This document shows, one piece after another, positions 5,849 through 12,534 of a stretch of DNA of 18,948 bases. The notes below the pieces were generated by a model. It was not told the DNA's origin. It made no database searches and saw only the letters and a program-made list of their open reading frames with translations. The DNA comes from CAZVWV01 sp964631745 (lineage in GTDB: Bacteria > Bdellovibrionota_C > UBA2361 > JBGSMV01): NCBI GenBank assembly GCA_964631745.1, contig CAZVWV010000072.1, positions 1 to 18,948 on the forward strand. Reading direction: 5' to 3'. How positions within the stretch are numbered: position 1 is the first letter of the stretch; each line of letters begins with the position of its first letter. The position numbers and the translations under genes are program-made.

Positions 5849-7021
5849 TCAAGCTCTCGCCGCTACGACTTTACAAATCTCGCTAATTCCCTCATCCCAG
5901 GGAACGCAAAGTACCGAGCCGATCTTTTTTCGTTCTAAATCTTGCGAGAGGCAGTATGCCTGCGAGTTATTGAAGCTCTTTTGCATTAGGTTCAAGGTCT
6001 TAACGTGTTCTTCTCTGACTTGACGTGTACTTTCGATTTCCACGAGAACAACCGCCCCACCGGGTTTTTCTATTATCAGATCTATCTCTTGATCGTTTTC
6101 AACGCGAAGGAAACTAAACTTGTAACGCAGTCGATAATATTCGTTTAACTTGACAAACTCATTGATGATAAAACTCTCAAACAGGGATCCAAATTCAAAC
6201 GATTGCTCTGTTGGCGCAATGTTTACCTGATTAGTCAAGGCGCGAACAACACCAAGATCGTGGAAGTAGAACTTAGGAGATTGTCTCTGCCTCTTCCGAA
6301 TTGATGTGTGATAAACGGGTAAGAAGAATCCAATTAAAGTAGATTCTAAAATTTCAAAATAATTCCTTATGGTGACATCGGTTAGACCTGAGTCCTTGGC
6401 GATATTGGAATAAGATACAGTCTCCCCATTACTTTGAGCTGCGATTTCTAAAAACCTACTAAACGGCTCTAGCTGCCTTACTACCTGTTCTAAGATAATC
6501 TCCTCTTGTAAATAGGTACCGATATACGAATATAAAAATTCGGACTTACCAGCGCTATCGCTCTCGGTAACCACCTTGGGCAATGCCCCCCATTGGAGTC
6601 CTTCCATTAAACTAAAATCTTTGCCTAGTTCTAAATAGCTTAAGGGATATAGTTTATATTCATAGGCACGGCCTGCAAGAAGATTAGTGCCTTGGCGCTT
6701 TAACTTCCTGGCACTAGATCCGGTTAATATAAACTGAAGGCCTTCCTCTTCGATCATTTTGTGAACTTCATCGAGCAGTATTGGAAGCTTCTGAATCTCA
6801 TCTATGATTATAATTTCTTGCTCGGGCTTTCGGCCATGTACTAGCTCGCGAATTTTCCAGCTCGCGTTGGTCAAGGTCAAAAATAACTTTGAATCAAGAA
6901 GCGTTAGTAACAACGCTCTGTCACCATAAAGTTTTTTCAGTAGCGTGCTTTTACCAGTGCCACGTTGACCGAATAGAAAAAATGACCGATTTTTTGGTAA
7001 TGATATTAATCTGTTATACAT
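5849..7021 (-). CDS. AAA family ATPase with DUF4143-type C-terminal domain (first copy)
   Basis: Counted from the ATG at 7021, the 390-residue protein has a Walker A motif at 18-26 (GQRGTGKST, K24), Walker B IIIIDE (D74-E75) and the sensor-like LTGSSARKLK. A winged-helix-like region (YSNIAKDSGLTDVTIRNYFEIL) follows. The C-terminal nuclease-like fold ends in EIDLIIE and VLVEIES, where the usual ExK lysine is replaced by Ser. An upstream TTG is also in frame, but ATG is more likely. Proteins of this AAA_14/DUF4143 type are widespread, often patchy in distribution and of uncertain function. It abuts a degraded gene on its 3' side and a strong palindrome on its 5' side. Confidence 0.88.
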   Translation of the reverse strand: MYNRLISLPKNRSFFLFGQRGTGKSTLLKKLYGDRALLLTLLDSKLFLTLTNASWKIRELVHGRKPEQEIIIIDEIQKLPILLDEVHKMIEEEGLQFILTGSSARKLKRQGTNLLAGRAYEYKLYPLSYLELGKDFSLMEGLQWGALPKVVTESDSAGKSEFLYSYIGTYLQEEIILEQVVRQLEPFSRFLEIAAQSNGETVSYSNIAKDSGLTDVTIRNYFEILESTLIGFFLPVYHTSIRKRQRQSPKFYFHDLGVVRALTNQVNIAPTEQSFEFGSLFESFIINEFVKLNEYYRLRYKFSFLRVENDQEIDLIIEKPGGAVVLVEIESTRQVREEHVKTLNLMQKSFNNSQAYCLSQDLERKKIGSVLCVPWDEGISEICKVVAARA

Positions 7022-7033
7022 ATCCAAATCGCC

Positions 7034-7062
7034 AATTAGGATTTTGCCTCAATATCCTAATT
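7034..7062. promoter_or_regulatory. Palindrome upstream of first ATPase gene
   Basis: AATTAGGAT (7034-7042) and ATCCTAATT (7054-7062) are perfectly complementary. With one mismatch the arms extend to 13 bp around a three-base centre. It lies 12-40 bases before the ATG. A closely related motif precedes the second ATPase gene at 12472. It may be an autoregulatory operator or an element end. Confidence 0.55.
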
Positions 7063-7149
7063 AGCACTTTGGGGACAAAAAGACCAGGCCAGATTTTTGC
7101 CCGGAGCGTTCAGTTTGCCAGTACCACATTCAAGGTACTGGTGACATCC

Positions 7150-7932
7150 CTACCCTGGCCAAGCGGCCTTTCGCTTCTCAATCACCGAGCGCACGCCCTC
7201 GTGAAATTCCGCGCTTGCGTAATTGACCGCTTGGCACTGGGCTTCGCGCTGCAAGGAATTCTCAAGCGTGCCTGCGCCCTGACGCATGTTATCTAAAACT
7301 TGGGCCACGGCCTGGGGGCCGCACTCTAAAATTTCGCGCGAAATCTTCTCTGCCTCAGCTAAAGTTTTCCCGTCTTCAACAATCTTTGATACTAGTCCAA
7401 TCCGTAAGGCTTCTTCAGAATCAATTACTCGTCCAGTAATCACCAACTCTGTCGCTATGGCCGAGCCCACCACTTTGGGTAGAAAATATGTGGCGCCCAT
7501 GCCGGGATGTAGCCCTAGCTTTGTGAAGGTAAAACCCAGCTTGGCACCGGCCGAGGCTATGCGGATATCACAGGCGCAGGCTACGCAGAGCCCGGCCCCG
7601 ATAGCATGCCCGTTTATGGCGGCGATTAACGGAATCTTTAACTCCAAAAGATCAAGAAAGGAATGGTAGAACTTCAACATGCGCGCCTGGTTTTCAGCGG
7701 CACTTAGTTTGCTCTTGGCTTCAAGCATCTTAAGATCTCCACCGGCCGAAAAGGCACGGCCAGCGCCGGTCAAGATCAGCGCTCGTAAGCCTTGGGGCTT
7801 GGCTCGTAACTCTTGCACGATAGCGGAGAATTCATCTGCCATCGCCTCGCCCATGGCGTTTAGGTTATCCGGGTCATTAAGTGTCAGCTTGCCTACTTTG
7901 GGGTCTAATCTTTCAAATTGCACTAGTGTCAT
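7150..7932 (-). CDS. Crotonase-superfamily protein (enoyl-CoA hydratase/isomerase-like)
   Basis: The 260-residue length is normal for the family. Oxyanion-hole motifs are present (AFSAGGDL at 60-67; NGHAIGAG at 107-114), as is the CDIRIAS strand, so it should bind an acyl-CoA thioester. Both glutamates used by classical enoyl-CoA hydratase are missing: the E144 position is C116 and the E164 position is F136. The aspartate common in the isomerase type (PDxG) is a glycine here (HPGMGATYFLP). The GLHPGMGATYFLP signature is one I associate with a recurring subgroup of bacterial homologues, so the change is probably not damage. The reaction is unknown. It stands alone, with the repeat and gap upstream. 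Confidence 0.85.
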   Translation of the reverse strand: MTLVQFERLDPKVGKLTLNDPDNLNAMGEAMADEFSAIVQELRAKPQGLRALILTGAGRAFSAGGDLKMLEAKSKLSAAENQARMLKFYHSFLDLLELKIPLIAAINGHAIGAGLCVACACDIRIASAGAKLGFTFTKLGLHPGMGATYFLPKVVGSAIATELVITGRVIDSEEALRIGLVSKIVEDGKTLAEAEKISREILECGPQAVAQVLDNMRQGAGTLENSLQREAQCQAVNYASAEFHEGVRSVIEKRKAAWPG

Positions 7933-8012
7933 ATCAACTCTGTTTTAAAATACTGCTCGATCTAATCACAAATTCGTATTAGTTTAAACTGGCATCTGAT
8001 CTAAAATTCTAA

Positions 8013-8181
8013 GGAGCGCCGACGACTCGTCGGCCGGTGCCACGGGGTGGCACTGCATGCTAGGCCGACAGGCAGCAATAAGTTCGAGCGGGAGGTGGCT
8101 GCCGCCCTAACAAGCAGTGCTGTTATGACCACCGGCCGACGAGTCGTCGGCGCTCCATAATATGTTGCTTCACCCGGGATT
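8013..8181 (+). repeat. Structured intergenic repeat, copy B (complete)
   Basis: This complete copy has perfect 27-bp terminal inverted repeats (8013-8039 and 8130-8156), beginning GGAGCGCCGACGACTCGTCG. Each end holds a hairpin (CCGACGA/TCGTCGG). Internal stems are GTGCCAC-ggg-GTGGCAC (8037-8053), GGCAGC/GCTGCC, and TAACaAGCA/TGCTGTTA. A tail (ATAATATGTTGCTTCACCCGGGA) shared with copy A continues to about 8180. It lies in the divergent region between the crotonase and UbiD genes. Confidence 0.85.
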
Positions 8182-8310
8182 NNNNNNNNNNGCCCCACAG
8201 CAACAATTCCGGGCGGGGGGGGGGGCGCCCCCCCAACAACCCGGGTCTTTTTCCCCCCCCCCGCCCCCCCCCCCCCCCCCGCTCCATAATATGTTGCTTC
8301 ACCCGGGATT
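8151..8310. other. Assembly gap with homopolymer artefact between duplicated contig ends
   Basis: Ten N bases occupy 8182-8191. A 31-base sequence just before the gap (8151-8181) is repeated exactly at 8280-8310. Between them, 8192-8279 is mostly G and C runs plus garbled fragments such as AACAACCCGGGTCTTTTT that resemble the real sequence at 8291-8313. This is best read as low-quality read ends left when two contigs were joined, not as genomic DNA. No gene should be called across it. Confidence 0.88.
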
Positions 8311-8346
8311 TTTGAGCGCTTTTAGCACTAACTTAAAACTGCACAT

Positions 8347-10116
8347 ATGCATAGAAACTTAGCTTCTTTTTTAGCTTGCCTGCGGCAAGAGGGTGAGCTC
8401 TTGGAGATCTCCGCTGAGGTCGATCCTTACTTGGAGGCTGCAGAAATTCATCGGCGCATTGTTGCGCAAGCAGGTCCGGCGCTGCTCTTTACCAATATTA
8501 AGGGCTCCCCTATACCGCTGGCTACTAATCTCTTTGGAACTACTAAGCGCATAGATCTAGCCTTTGGCAAGAAGCCTGAAAACTTCGTGCGTGAGCTCGT
8601 GAGCTTCGCTGAAAATTTTATGCCGCCCTCACTTTCCAATTTCTGGGATAGCCGCTCGACACTGTTTAGCCTTACCAAGCTCGGCACCAAACTTGGAAAT
8701 ACCGCGCCGATTCTGGAGTCTGCAACTGCTGAACCCGCTATCGATAAACTCCCGCTCCTCACCACTTGGAAAGAAGATGGCGGCCCGTTTTTCACATTGC
8801 CGTTGGTATACAGCCACCTTCCTAACACTAAGCAACATAACTTGGGAATTTATCGCCTGCAGCGTTTCGACAACGCCAGTACGGGTTTCCATTGCCAAAT
8901 CGGGAAGGGCGCCGGGTTTCATCTAGCGCGTGCCCGTGAACTCAAGCAAAAGCTTCCGGTAAATGTCTTCATTGGCGGCGCGCCGGCGCTTCTTGTTTCA
9001 GCGGTTGCGCCCCTTCCGGAAAATGTCCCTGAGCTCTTGCTGGCCTCCATGCTCTTAGGCGAAAAAGTTACCATGACGAAGAATCCTTTTGGTCCGCTAC
9101 CACTTTTATCGGAGGCCGAATTTGCCTTGGTAGGCGAGGTTGATCCATTTGAAACCATGCCGGAGGGGCCCTTTGGTGATCACTACGGCTACTATTCGCT
9201 AAAGCATGATTATCCGGTCTTTAGAATAAAAGCAGTGCTGAGTCGCAAGAATCCGGTGTGCACCGCCACGGTAGTGGGCCCGGGCCGGCAGGAGGATTGT
9301 TTCTTAGGAGATTATTTGCAAGATTTGCTCTCGCCCATTTTTCCGCTAGTAATGCCGAGTGTTCTAAGTCTTTGGTCTTATGCAGAGAGCGGTTTTCATT
9401 CGTTAGCGGCCGCAGTAGTGCGCGAGCGCTACAGACGGGAGGCCATGGTGTCGGCTTTTAGAATATTGGGGGAAGGCCAGTTATCGTTGACTAAGTTTTT
9501 GCTACTTACAGACACCAAAATTGATCTTCGGAATTTTAAAGCGACCCTAGAGCATATCTTAGCGCGCGCTGATTTTAGCCGCGATCTTTTTGTCTTTTCG
9601 AACTTGGCTATGGACACCCTTGATTACACCGGGCCAAAAGTGAACGAGGGCAGTAAAGGTGTCTTGATGGGCCTGGGTACCGCTATTAGAGATCTACCGC
9701 GAGAGTTCTCGGGTCAACTGCCGGGTGAGGTCTTGGACGCTCGGGTATTTTGCGACGGTTGCCTAGTAGTAAGTGGCGCTGGTTACGCCGCCGATCAGGC
9801 GCTTCCTTCCAAATTGGCCCAGCTTCCGATCTTTAGCCGCTGGCCACTAATCATCCTTGTTGACGATGCCAAGGCGGCAACTAAATCGTCCTGGGATTTT
9901 ATCTGGACGGCCTTTACAAGATTTGAACCGGCGCGCGATATTTATTCCGCAAGTCAGAGTATTCACAACAACCATCTGCAGCATAATGCTCCTATCGTAA
10001 TAGATTCTCGTATGAAACCTTGGTATCCGGCAGTGCTAAGCTGCGACCCGGAGACGGCCGCCTTGGTGGATGGGCGCTGGGGGATTTATGGTGTAGGCCC
10101 GCACCAAAGGTGCTAA
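8347..10116 (+). CDS. ubiD: UbiD-family prenylated-FMN decarboxylase
   Basis: UbiD enzymes remove a carboxyl group from aromatic or unsaturated acids using prenylated FMN, often in ubiquinone or menaquinone synthesis. The 589 residues show the family blocks: N-terminal ASFLACLRQEGELLEIS with EIHRRI, cofactor-site NLGIYRLQRFD (165-175), FIGGAPA (208-214), and the signature EGPFGDHYGYYS (273-284) that carries an active-site acid. E. coli UbiD is about 500 residues. The extra length resembles the ~600-residue homologues linked to the futalosine menaquinone route, so MqnL-type function is possible but unproven. No UbiX partner is in the window. The ATG lacks a clear ribosome-binding site, and the CBS gene follows after 10 bp. 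Confidence 0.92.
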   Translation: MHRNLASFLACLRQEGELLEISAEVDPYLEAAEIHRRIVAQAGPALLFTNIKGSPIPLATNLFGTTKRIDLAFGKKPENFVRELVSFAENFMPPSLSNFWDSRSTLFSLTKLGTKLGNTAPILESATAEPAIDKLPLLTTWKEDGGPFFTLPLVYSHLPNTKQHNLGIYRLQRFDNASTGFHCQIGKGAGFHLARARELKQKLPVNVFIGGAPALLVSAVAPLPENVPELLLASMLLGEKVTMTKNPFGPLPLLSEAEFALVGEVDPFETMPEGPFGDHYGYYSLKHDYPVFRIKAVLSRKNPVCTATVVGPGRQEDCFLGDYLQDLLSPIFPLVMPSVLSLWSYAESGFHSLAAAVVRERYRREAMVSAFRILGEGQLSLTKFLLLTDTKIDLRNFKATLEHILARADFSRDLFVFSNLAMDTLDYTGPKVNEGSKGVLMGLGTAIRDLPREFSGQLPGEVLDARVFCDGCLVVSGAGYAADQALPSKLAQLPIFSRWPLIILVDDAKAATKSSWDFIWTAFTRFEPARDIYSASQSIHNNHLQHNAPIVIDSRMKPWYPAVLSCDPETAALVDGRWGIYGVGPHQRC

Positions 10117-10126
10117 AGTACATCTA

Positions 10127-11068
10127 ATGGACTTTCGTCACGCTAAGATTCTAAAACGAGCATTTCTTCAAAGTACGGTCGAGACACTAAAGCCTCGCAC
10201 GGCACACGTGCTGCCCATGGCCGCCTCGCTTCAAGATGTAGTTAAACTATTTGAGATGGCTCACGCCGGAAGCGTTCTGATTCTTGACGACGAGGAGCAT
10301 GTGCAGGGGATCTTTACTGAACGCGATCTTGTGCTGAAATATCAGCCAGGCTCACATTTGGATCAGATAAAAGTTCCGGATGTAATGACCAAACCGGTGC
10401 AGGCCATCACCGCCCGCTCCAGTATCGCAAGGCTCCTGCATCTGATCACACTGGGTGGCTTCCGGCATGTACCGGTGCTTTCCGACTCCGGCCAGACGGC
10501 TCGCATTATCTCTATCAAAGATGTGATTAGCTTTATCTATAAATCTGTGGCGAAGAATGTGATTGATAAAGCAGCGGCGGCAGCGGCCAACCCGCCCTCT
10601 GGCGCATTGCCCGCAGCTAAGCTTGTGGATGAAATAATGATCGCTAAGTTCTTCGCCGTAAGCGTCGAACATTTAAATCCCGCCAAGCCTGCCTGGGTTT
10701 TGGGGAACGCCTACATCATCGACGCCCTGACCGGTATGCGCCAACAAGGTATGGGAAGTCTCTTGGTGGATAACGGCAGCGGCAAAGTGGAAGGAATTTT
10801 TACCGAGCGAGATTTTACTACCCGAGTTGTAATTCCCGGGCGCCTGGTGACCCGCACCAAGATCTCTGAGGTAATGACGAAAGACCCAGTCACCATCACC
10901 TCAAAAACGCCCATTGCTCAGGCGTTTAAGTTGATCACCGAAGGCGGCTTCCGGCATATTCCCGTGGTAGGAGACGACGGCGGCATCAGCGGGGTCGTCA
11001 GCTCGCGCGATCTGATACGGCTCTTGACTGAGAGTGTTCTGGATGAGCTGCGGCAGGCTTTGCGGTAG
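10127..11068 (+). CDS. Protein with four CBS domains (two Bateman modules)
   Basis: This soluble 313-residue protein is built from two CBS pairs. CBS1 is about 20-75 (GIFTERDLVLKY) and CBS2 about 83-140 (PDVMTKPV, GGFRHVPVL). After an Ala-rich linker (149-164), CBS3 is about 172-235 (GIFTERDFTTR) and CBS4 about 246-305 (SEVMTKDPVTIT, GGFRHIPVV). CBS pairs usually bind adenine nucleotides and regulate a partner. No catalytic domain is attached. The two halves resemble each other, pointing to internal duplication. It lies 10 bp after ubiD in the same direction, so it may report energy state to the decarboxylase pathway; that link is inferred from context. Confidence 0.9.
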   Translation: MDFRHAKILKRAFLQSTVETLKPRTAHVLPMAASLQDVVKLFEMAHAGSVLILDDEEHVQGIFTERDLVLKYQPGSHLDQIKVPDVMTKPVQAITARSSIARLLHLITLGGFRHVPVLSDSGQTARIISIKDVISFIYKSVAKNVIDKAAAAAANPPSGALPAAKLVDEIMIAKFFAVSVEHLNPAKPAWVLGNAYIIDALTGMRQQGMGSLLVDNGSGKVEGIFTERDFTTRVVIPGRLVTRTKISEVMTKDPVTITSKTPIAQAFKLITEGGFRHIPVVGDDGGISGVVSSRDLIRLLTESVLDELRQALR

Positions 11069-11250
11069 GGGGCGGGTGGGGAGACGTGCTAGCTGCTGAC
11101 GCTATAACTTGTTCAAAAGCTTGCGGAATAATGGGGCATGAGTGACGCCTGTTGCCCCTTGGGTAACAGAAGGCAGGCCTTATATCACCCAAGAAACTTT
11201 ATCTTCATAACAAGTTCATATATTAAGTTTGATTGAGGAGGACTAGAGAT

Positions 11251-11970
11251 ATGGCAAAAACAGAAATAACGAAAATCTTACCTTCTGGATTTTACGACAC
11301 ATCGGAGTCACCGCAGAAAGAAAGTGTTTTGGAAAGGCTCGCCGTTCGGGGAATAGCAGGGTTGCTTAAAATTAGACCGGACCTTGACCCCAGGAAATCG
11401 ATGGAGAAAGAACGCGGTTTAAGCGGCCCGGGGGCCACTGACTTCCTTAATGGTGCCGTTGCAGCAGCCATTATGTCCGGCGCCACCAGTAAAATGTTAG
11501 CAGGGGATTCCGCTGCCGAGCACTATGGCCGGGTGCACACCAACTTTAGGGAATTCGCTGTGAAACTTCTTGTTGCAAAAATGGCGGATTCATATGCGTG
11601 CGCAGCAGAGGAGAAGTCAAATCAGCACTTACAAGCTATGAGCCCGGCAGATCGAAACTCACTCGAGGACTTTGCAGTGAGTTTAGGAGTCACGCCAATA
11701 GGAGCGGCCTCTCTTAAGGAATCGATGTTGCTAACATTCAATCGTGCCACCAAGTCATTCCCAATGATTGACGGCACTGAAAGCCCGCCGGACGCCAAAT
11801 TGCGCGAAATGCGCGCACAATGGACCAGCGACGCAGAAGCGAAGGTTTTGGACCTTATTGATAAACCCATCCAGGCTATTCTAGATGCAGGATTCATAAT
11901 TCAAGCCCCGCTTGCTGGGCTTGGTAAGGTAATGCGGTTGATCAAGCGAGAGCAGGGCATCGATTCGTAA
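11251..11970 (+). CDS. Hypothetical protein
   Basis: The product has 239 residues, with no signal peptide and no clear transmembrane helix. The middle is helical and Ala-rich (GAVAAAIMSGATSKMLAGDSA; FAVKLLVAKMADSYACAAEE), and the C-terminus ends in LGKVMRLIKREQGIDS. I recognise no family. The ATG at 11251 is chosen because a strong AGGAGG (11236-11241) lies nine bases before it; an earlier in-frame start at 11233 would overlap that site. The 180-bp upstream region has an 8-bp inverted repeat (AACTTGTT at 11106, AACAAGTT at 11209) and a GGGGCA/TGCCCC hairpin (11133-11158) without a T-tract. A repeat fragment lies just downstream. Confidence 0.6.
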   Translation: MAKTEITKILPSGFYDTSESPQKESVLERLAVRGIAGLLKIRPDLDPRKSMEKERGLSGPGATDFLNGAVAAAIMSGATSKMLAGDSAAEHYGRVHTNFREFAVKLLVAKMADSYACAAEEKSNQHLQAMSPADRNSLEDFAVSLGVTPIGAASLKESMLLTFNRATKSFPMIDGTESPPDAKLREMRAQWTSDAEAKVLDLIDKPIQAILDAGFIIQAPLAGLGKVMRLIKREQGIDS

Positions 11971-11982
11971 AAATGGAGAATG

Positions 11983-12050
11983 GCGGCGCTGGCTTCGCCC
12001 AGCACGGCACTGCCAATATAACCACCGGCCGGCGGCGACGCCGGCGCTCC
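11983..12050 (+). repeat. Structured intergenic repeat, copy C (right-end fragment)
   Basis: This corresponds to the right half of copy A/B in the same orientation (GGCTTCGCCC, ACTGCCA-TATAACCA, terminal hairpin, GGCGCTCC, then TGATATCCGTGCT matching the tail). Its hairpin is CCGGCG-gcga-CGCCGG. It differs in sequence from the other copies on both arms but still pairs fully. The left half is absent. Confidence 0.7.
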
Positions 12051-12154
12051 GTGATATCCGTGCTCTGCGCAGCTAATCTCACTAAATTACCCCTCATGCT
12101 CTAGCCAAAGGCTGCCGATCTCTCCCTTATCACAGAGAGGACCGAATACTAGCC

Positions 12155-12397
12155 ATGCTTTTTGCTTTAGCCATGCTCTCATTCGCTTTCGCATTCTTTG
12201 GGGTAGTTCTTCCTATCGCAAGGTTCACTATCGCAAAGCAGCAAGCCCAATCGGAGATGCTCTACAAAGCCTTTCAGGTCGTTACAATTCGGGAATACTA
12301 CCCGGAGCTTCGCGAGACCCCCTACCATGAGCTCGCCAAGCAGTATGACCTTGACTTAACTTACCACCGCATCAACTGGTCACGGCCTAGCCGCTAG
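12155..12397 (+). CDS. Small membrane-anchored or secreted protein
   Basis: The 80-residue product has a hydrophobic N-terminus (LFALAMLSFAFAFFGVVLPIA, 2-22), likely a membrane anchor, then a polar tail with IREYYPELRETPYHELAKQYD. No family is recognised. A weak GAGAGG lies 15 bases upstream of the ATG. Its last 14 codons form the first copy of a 42-bp direct repeat whose second copy lies beyond the neighbouring ATPase gene. The gene therefore probably ended next to the convergent nucleotidyltransferase gene before the ATPase gene arrived. Confidence 0.5.
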   Translation: MLFALAMLSFAFAFFGVVLPIARFTIAKQQAQSEMLYKAFQVVTIREYYPELRETPYHELAKQYDLDLTYHRINWSRPSR

Positions 12398-12398
12398 C
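12357..12398 (+). repeat. 42-bp direct repeat, left copy
   Basis: This matches 13881-13922 at 41 of 42 positions (A at 12389 versus G at 13913). It begins TAACTTACCACCGCATCAAC and ends GCCGCTAGC. It contains the last codons and stop of the 80-residue gene. Read on the minus strand it also holds the last codons and stop of the nucleotidyltransferase gene. Confidence 0.9.
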
Positions 12399-12471
12399 TT
12401 GACCTCCCTCAACTGCTCTTTCTAGGTTAAATCACTCCTACCCCAATACCTTGTTTTCTGATAGCTTATAC

Positions 12472-12481
12472 TAGGTTATTG
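12472..12481 (+). repeat. 10-bp inverted repeat, left member
   Basis: TAGGTTATTG here is exactly complementary to CAATAACCTA at 13873-13882, which overlaps the ATPase stop codon and the first two bases of the right direct repeat. The pair brackets the second ATPase gene. A similar motif (TAGGATTTTGCCT versus TAGGTTATTGCCT here) precedes the first ATPase gene. Confidence 0.5.
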
Positions 12482-12534
12482 CCTTGGAATCTGGTAAGTT
12501 ACCCCAGAACAATTTAATACTCCATATAATATCA

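Noticed and set aside
6889..7296. Plus-strand open frame spanning the first ATPase start and the crotonase end
   Set aside because: Mostly antisense to two recognised genes. Only the short piece near 7071-7140 could be a relic, and that is reported as a weak finding.
8013..8181. The structured repeat as an integron attC site
   Set aside because: Copies are folded and variable in their arms like attC, but the RYYYAAC/GTTRRRY core sites are not conserved among the four copies, there is no integrase, and the flanking genes are ordinary operons, not cassettes.
8001..8362. Open frames crossing the N-gap and proline/glycine-rich translation
   Set aside because: They are produced by homopolymer artefact and the palindromic repeat; no real protein features.
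11133..11158. GGGGCA/TGCCCC hairpin as a terminator for the CBS gene
   Set aside because: No T-tract follows on either strand; too weak to call.
12155..12397. The 80-residue gene as a truncated AmgK kinase
   Set aside because: It has a hydrophobic N-terminus and none of the kinase motifs, so the missing recycling kinase is not here.
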